Source: Rusavskia elegans
Taxonomy: Eukaryota > Ascomycota > Lecanoromycetes > Teloschistales > Teloschistaceae
NCBI GenBank assembly: GCA_011316305.1
Contig: SAUG01000068.1
Span: 1-64,000 of the forward strand
Direction: 5' to 3'
DNA: 64,000 bases
Below are positions 59,576 to 64,000 of this stretch, one piece after another. The notes under the pieces are model-generated. The model was not told the origin of the DNA. It did not search any database and saw only the letters and a list, made by a program, of their open reading frames with translations. A program made the translations under genes and the position numbers. How positions within the stretch are numbered: the first letter of the stretch is position 1; the number at the start of each line of letters is the position of its first letter.

Positions 59576-60328
59576 TTTTATGTGAAGATATCTACCTTAT
59601 AGGACAAGATTCCATGTGGTTAATGGGTCACGTTTTTCTGGAGATGGAATGCAACATGAAGAGTGTAGTGTTAGTATCTGAAAGTCATCCAATCCCAGTC
59701 TGATGCGCCTTTCTTTCTTCTATTTTTGCAACCGCACATCGTCAATGTTCAGATAATAATACCAAGCGTGATGACTAGCTTCGTTCGTTCGTTATCCGTA
59801 TGCACATTTTCTCCAATCTAACAAAACATCCATCAAAACAAATAAGCGACAGTAAAGTTCAACATAAACTCCATCGCTTTCCCCGATAGAGATGGCAAAA
59901 TCAAAGAGCACAGACCGTAAGCCAGAAGTCACTCACTATCATTCCATGAAGAAAAGAATCATAGCATTAGGCCAGAGATGAAAGCGTACACCGAACTTTG
60001 TTCTTACAGCCATGCCGCATACGAAACAATCTCTTCTCCGGATCTCTGCTGTGCATTCATTGTATTTCTCCATCTAGCTAGCTTCCACCTCAATAACATT
60101 TCGCCTTTCTAGGGCCTTTGCTATTGCAGCTAGGTAAGTAAAGCCACATGAGACCCCTGTCATTCCAACCCACATGTTTATCACAACCGCTATCTCGAAT
60201 GCACGCACGTATGATTCACATCCCCTTGCACCCACGCCTGCAAATGCCAGTTCCCACATTGCATTGGTCCAGCCGGTCCACATTGCCACGGCACTGATAT
60301 TTTCCAGCAACAACAACATCATGGCAAA
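59576..60328. other. Intergenic between convergent genes
   Basis: About 750 bases. A minus frame at 60,322-60,074 (82 codons, hydrophobic) lies just after the COT1 stop, in its likely 3' UTR. It has no independent promoter evidence and is not called as a gene. Confidence 0.5.
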
Positions 60329-62573
60329 TCAGCTCCCTCGGAAGGCATCAAATCGTTTGTAAGTATAGCCAATGAAAGGCAGACTCATTTCGGCGACATG
60401 TTCATCGCCTAGAGCATCCGTCTGCGCGCGATAGGCAGCACTATGGTCCGTCTGATCGATCTCGTCGAGTGGGAAATAGGAGACATCGACGTCAGATGAA
60501 AGGCGAGGTTCGAATGGGGCTCGGATGCGGCGGAGACCGTTCCAGTCGACGCCTTTGAAGAAGTCGTGGGCTTTGATCTCCGTGGCGCCGGCATGACCGG
60601 AGGCGGTGCCAAGTCGGTTGCTTGCGGAGCAGAGGAGCCTAGTTTATATGTGAGCGGGAACAGGCCATGTGGGTATGGCGTGAAAAGAGGCGACCGAGGG
60701 AGACCAGGAGCTTACGAGCAAATGAGATGACGGGCAGTATTCCCCAGCGGAACATCTTCGGGGAAGTAGAGAGTCTCACGCCAGTTGACGATCTTGCGGT
60801 AAGTATCATGGGGATCTTCGGCACAGAAAGGTGGCCAGCCGATCAGACATTCAAACATGATGGCTCCCACAGACCACCAGTCGCAGCTGAACGCGTAGCC
60901 TTCACCGGTGAAAATCTCAGGTGCAATGTAATCGGGGGTTCCGACGGTGGAGTAGGCCATTTGTCGACGTGATTTCCGCCAGGTGTTGATTTGACCGCGA
61001 TTGCTTACAGTGAGGTTGATTTGGTCGAGACTGACAGAGTGACGATTGTCTTTTGGCTTCGAAGATGAGCCTTTGAGAAGCTGCTGGTAGTAAGAGTTTT
61101 CGTGCTGTGCCTTGAAGCCTGTAGATAGTCCAAAGTCGGTAAGCTTGATGTGCCCTCCTTTGTCGAGAAGGATGTTGTCTGGTTTAATATCCCTGTTCCC
61201 AATGTTAGCAAGTGGATGCGCTATGCGACAGACGTATCGCGTGCATTGCTTCTTGACGACGGTTTCCCAAGGCCGGAGGAGCTGCTGGCGTACGCGCACA
61301 GCAAGGGAATGAAGATGTCCAACTCACCGATGGACATAGCCCAGCTTATGGACCGCTTCGATAGCCAGGACAATCTCTGCCATGTAGAACCTCGTGATAT
61401 CCTCGGAGAAAATTTCGTACTTGATCAGCATCGTCATGAGATCTCCTCCAGGAAGAAACTCCATCAGCATGTAAAGGTAAGTCGGATCTTGGAATGTAGT
61501 GTTCAGCCTCACAACCCAGGGGCTGTCCGACTCGGCCAGGATATCACGCTCAGCGCGAACATGAGCCAGCTGATCTTTCTTGAACATCTCAGTCTTTACC
61601 AAAGACTTTAATGCGTATATTTTATTGTCAGTCTTTCGCGACACGAGCTTGACTTCTCCGAACGCGCCTTTGCCAATGACCCTGATGGTGGTGAAATTGC
61701 TTGGGGTTTCTATGGTGCGTAAGAAACGGATGTACTGAGCTTCCTGTTTCGCCATGCGGTCCATCATCTTGTTCTTCTCGTCTTGCGTGATATCAGGGTC
61801 CCGTAAGCTTTTCTCGAGATCTTGCGCACTATCAGGTCACGGTTAGCTTGACATTCGTTGTATGCAAATATGTTCAACGCGAAGGGGGTCCTTCAAGCTC
61901 ACCGTATGTTGCGGTCCCTTGCTCTCGAGATGTTCTCCTTGAAGAAAGCTTCCACCGAGGCATGTAGCACCTGGCCACGCTTCTGCAAATTTGAGGAGTA
62001 CTTTTCTGGGTTTCTTTCCGGAGGTCGCTCGTCACTTTCTGTCCCAGAAGTGCCATTGACCGGAAGGGTGAGATGATTGCCATAGGTGTTGTGACCTTGG
62101 CCAGCCGCATTGCGGGGCCTCTGGTTGTTGGGAGATGGCTGGCGCACGAGCGGGCTCGCTTGACGCTGGTTGCTCCCTAGGTTCTGATTCGAAAATTGGC
62201 GAGCGAGGCCAGAAGTGGGGTCATTGTTGTATGCTGGTCGCTGCTGGTAAGAAGACTGCGGAGGCTGAAGGTTAGGAGACTGGTATTGGTTCTGATACTG
62301 ATTGTGCTGCTGTTGGCCATACTGAGAGGGGTACGACACGGGGCTGTTGAAATAACCGGTGGACGATGGGGCACCATATGCACCCGGTGCCTGTATTTGA
62401 CCATTGGCATAATCATTGTGAATCTGACCCGACTGGGTTGTGGGAAAGACTGGTTGGGGAAAGGTGGAGGGGGTGGTAGGATAGACGCGTCCGTCGCTGG
62501 GTTGATAGTTGCGGCCGTTGTTGTATCCTCCTCCAGCACCACCAAAATTCAGGCGAAGGCGGTTTGAATCCAT
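60329..62573 (-). CDS. COT1: COT1-type NDR/LATS serine-threonine kinase, 652 aa
   Basis: Four exons: 62,573-61,903; 61,828-61,328; 61,192-60,716; 60,638-60,329. Introns of 74, 135, 75 and 77 bases-class length start GTGAGC, GTGAGT and GTAAGC; frames sum to 653 codons. The N-terminal about 200 residues are Gln/Asn/Pro-rich. The MOB-binding segment ([17 protein letters not shown]) precedes the kinase. Glycine loop GKGAFGEV is at 276-283, catalytic Lys about 298, HRDIKPDN with Asp about 392, and DFG Asp about 410. The NDR-type insertion before the activation-segment [12 protein letters not shown] is present. The hydrophobic motif FIGYTYKRF lies at the C-terminus. In Neurospora this kinase controls hyphal tip extension and branching. 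Confidence 0.95.
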
Positions 62574-63447
62574 CTGGAAGGACAGTGGGCTTGAAAAACC
62601 AAGGATACCAGGACGATCTCCTCCGCTGTTGACCTCAAGGAGCGGTGAAGGAAGGAATGAACATTCAGACCATGCTCATAGTTTGCTCACAAGGTATGGT
62701 CGCAGGAGGAGACTCGTTAGCCTTGTCGGAGGCAGTTGTTGCTGGCGAGTACAAGTGGTGTGGAAGACAAAGCTGCGGAAAGGGGAAGATGTGAAGGGGA
62801 GTGAGGTGTTGGTGGGATAAGTACGGGTTGTAAGTGCAATCGATAGGGCGGCCCCTTCCCGCCAGTGGGAGCTGCTCAGTGCTCAGGGGCTCACCGCTGG
62901 ACCTGCATGAAAGCCGCACTGACAGATGGGAGCTTACGAGAATGGAATTCCGTGGAAGTGTAGAACAGCTCCAATCACGGCGGAACAGTGACAGTTCCAA
63001 CGGACCAAGAACAGAGAAGATCTGGAGCCAAGAAGAAGATGGCCAAAACAAGGGTCTTGAATGGTCTAGGGCTCCCCTTCAGCCTCAGGGGTCGTGGGGT
63101 TCGAGCACGTGGCGACTGCGGGGCAGGAACAGTCCAAAAGTGTCGGGTGTTTCTGACTACAGAGTACGGAGTACAACATCAGAAGAGCAGCGTCTGAAGG
63201 TTCAGATTGTGCTCGTAGCGGTGCTACAAATATCTCAACCTAAGTAGACCAAATATCTGAATCAAATACGTGGTCCATGATTACTGAGCGGTGTACAATT
63301 AGACTTTACCCTGGCGCTATGCACAATCGCTGTCCAAATGCCCAATACCGCTCCTTGGTACACGATTCCTGCGATGGGCTCGATGGTCCGCATTGAGCCC
63401 AGTATATTCCTCCACATCTTTTCCAGCGAGTGCAGCTCTTCGAACCT
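62574..63447. other. COT1 promoter/leader and 3' flank of TIM54; no gene recognised
   Basis: About 870 bases with overlapping short frames on both strands and no domain. Long 5' leaders are usual for this kinase gene in fungi, so much of this may be leader. Confidence 0.45.
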
Positions 63448-64000
63448 TCACTCTGACTCTTCTCCGACACTACCATGCTCCCACCCTTTGACAGCCCTGT
63501 CCTCTTCCCACCCTATCGTCTCCTTGACACTCGCCCAGAGCCCCTTCGCCGCTGGATCCTTGCCATCATCTTTCCTCGCTAGATCTTCTTCGGCGCTCGT
63601 AAGATCAAAGCGCCGCATCCGCTCTCCTATCCTCGGCTCAATGACCATACTGTTCCTCCACACTCTTTCGGGCTCCCCCTGGTACCTCTTCCAAGCCACC
63701 TTATGCCAATCTCTTTCTTCCCCTTCTAGTACGCCTTCTGGCTCCCATCGCTCTTGATTGGCCGGAACATTGGATCTCTGGTCTTCTGTCGAGTTTTCAT
63801 GCCCGGGGAAGGGTGAATTGCCCGTAAGTTCTGATATTGAATTCCAAGGCCGAACATAGCTTGCAAGAACCAGAGCGGCGACTTCCCGACCGGTCTCATC
63901 TGCAAGATGTCGTCGATTCAGGAACCGGTAAATTCGGATGGGCGTGTTCAGAAATCCGAGGAGGTGGGGAAGCGGGAGAATGGTAGCTGGTGGGAGGACG
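63448..64000 (-). CDS. TIM54: TIM54, mitochondrial inner-membrane import subunit (C-terminal part)
   Basis: An open minus frame enters at the right edge and stops at 63,448, giving about 183 C-terminal residues; the N-terminal part is outside the window. The sequence reads GFLNTPIRIYRFLNRRHLADETGREVAALVLAS in overlapping parts, then EGEERDWHKVAWKR and MVIEPRIGERMRRFDL. These blocks are those of fungal Tim54, a subunit of the TIM22 complex that inserts carrier proteins into the inner membrane. No intron is seen in this part. Upstream segments with the transmembrane helix are not visible. Confidence 0.85.
   Translation of the reverse strand, partial: VLPPATILPLPHLLGFLNTPIRIYRFLNRRHLADETGREVAALVLASYVRPWNSISELTGNSPFPGHENSTEDQRSNVPANQERWEPEGVLEGEERDWHKVAWKRYQGEPERVWRNSMVIEPRIGERMRRFDLTSAEEDLARKDDGKDPAAKGLWASVKETIGWEEDRAVKGWEHGSVGEESE

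Noticed and set aside
60074..60322. 82-codon hydrophobic minus-strand frame that could be a small membrane protein
   Set aside because: It starts a few bases after the COT1 stop on the same strand, in the expected 3' UTR, with no separate promoter evidence.
39951..62573. A functional cluster linking RAD51, NUP120, NAR1, SF3A2, TBCE and COT1
   Set aside because: These are unrelated housekeeping genes in mixed orientation; their adjacency gives no pathway logic.
1..64000. tRNA and rRNA genes
   Set aside because: I looked for GGTTCGAATCC-type B boxes and paired acceptor stems and found none; the matches seen lie inside coding genes.

Overview
The window comes from a filamentous ascomycete (Pezizomycotina). 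Genes carry short introns of about 45-80 bases with GTAAGT/GTATGT-type donors and CTGAC/CTAAC branch sites. Several proteins belong to ascomycete families (COT1 kinase, Zn2Cys6 factor, NAR1, TIM54). The repeats carry the scar of repeat-induced point mutation (RIP): almost no CA or TG dinucleotides are left, and copies differ by C/T and G/A changes. The class cannot be fixed from sequence alone; Leotiomycetes is a guess.

Layout. (1) 1-360: end of an AT-rich, RIP-scarred LTR copy on the minus strand. (2) 360-5,725: a small gene island with two unrecognised, divergently transcribed genes (minus 1,789-3,236; plus 3,925-5,166). Their shared promoter holds an 18-bp repeat array and a TATA box. (3) 5,726-15,130: a nested transposon. 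The outer element is a Mutator-like DNA transposon (MULE), 5,735-15,121, with about 112-bp inverted repeats and a perfect 9-bp target duplication GGATTTCCC. Inside it lies a 3,345-bp Ty3/Gypsy-like LTR element, 9,352-12,696, with two 409-bp LTRs and a 5-bp duplication TAGAC. Both are heavily RIP-mutated. (4) 15.1-32.6 kb: a gene-poor zone with an AAA ATPase gene that has an unexplained frame break, a decayed SNF2-family ATPase carrying a 303-bp MITE, other gene relics, and a 93-bp tandem repeat. (5) 32.6-64 kb: compact conserved housekeeping genes.

The conserved half reads, in order: PUF6 (ribosome biogenesis), a single-pass membrane protein, an unrecognised fungal protein, RAD51, NUP120, a Zn2Cys6 transcription factor, the E2 subunit of branched-chain keto-acid dehydrogenase, NAR1, a secreted proline-rich protein, a SUZ-domain protein, a small acidic protein, SF3A2/Prp11, tubulin cofactor E, the COT1 NDR kinase, and the C-terminal part of TIM54, which runs off the window. 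These genes belong to unrelated pathways and show no operon-like or cluster logic. Several neighbours are divergent pairs sharing promoters of about 340-390 bases.

I found no CRISPR array, tRNA or rRNA, and no clear new defence or biosynthetic system. The most interesting material is the nested, fully bracketed transposon pair, the 2.3-kb unexplained right arm of the MULE, and the gene island trapped between two RIP-scarred repeats.
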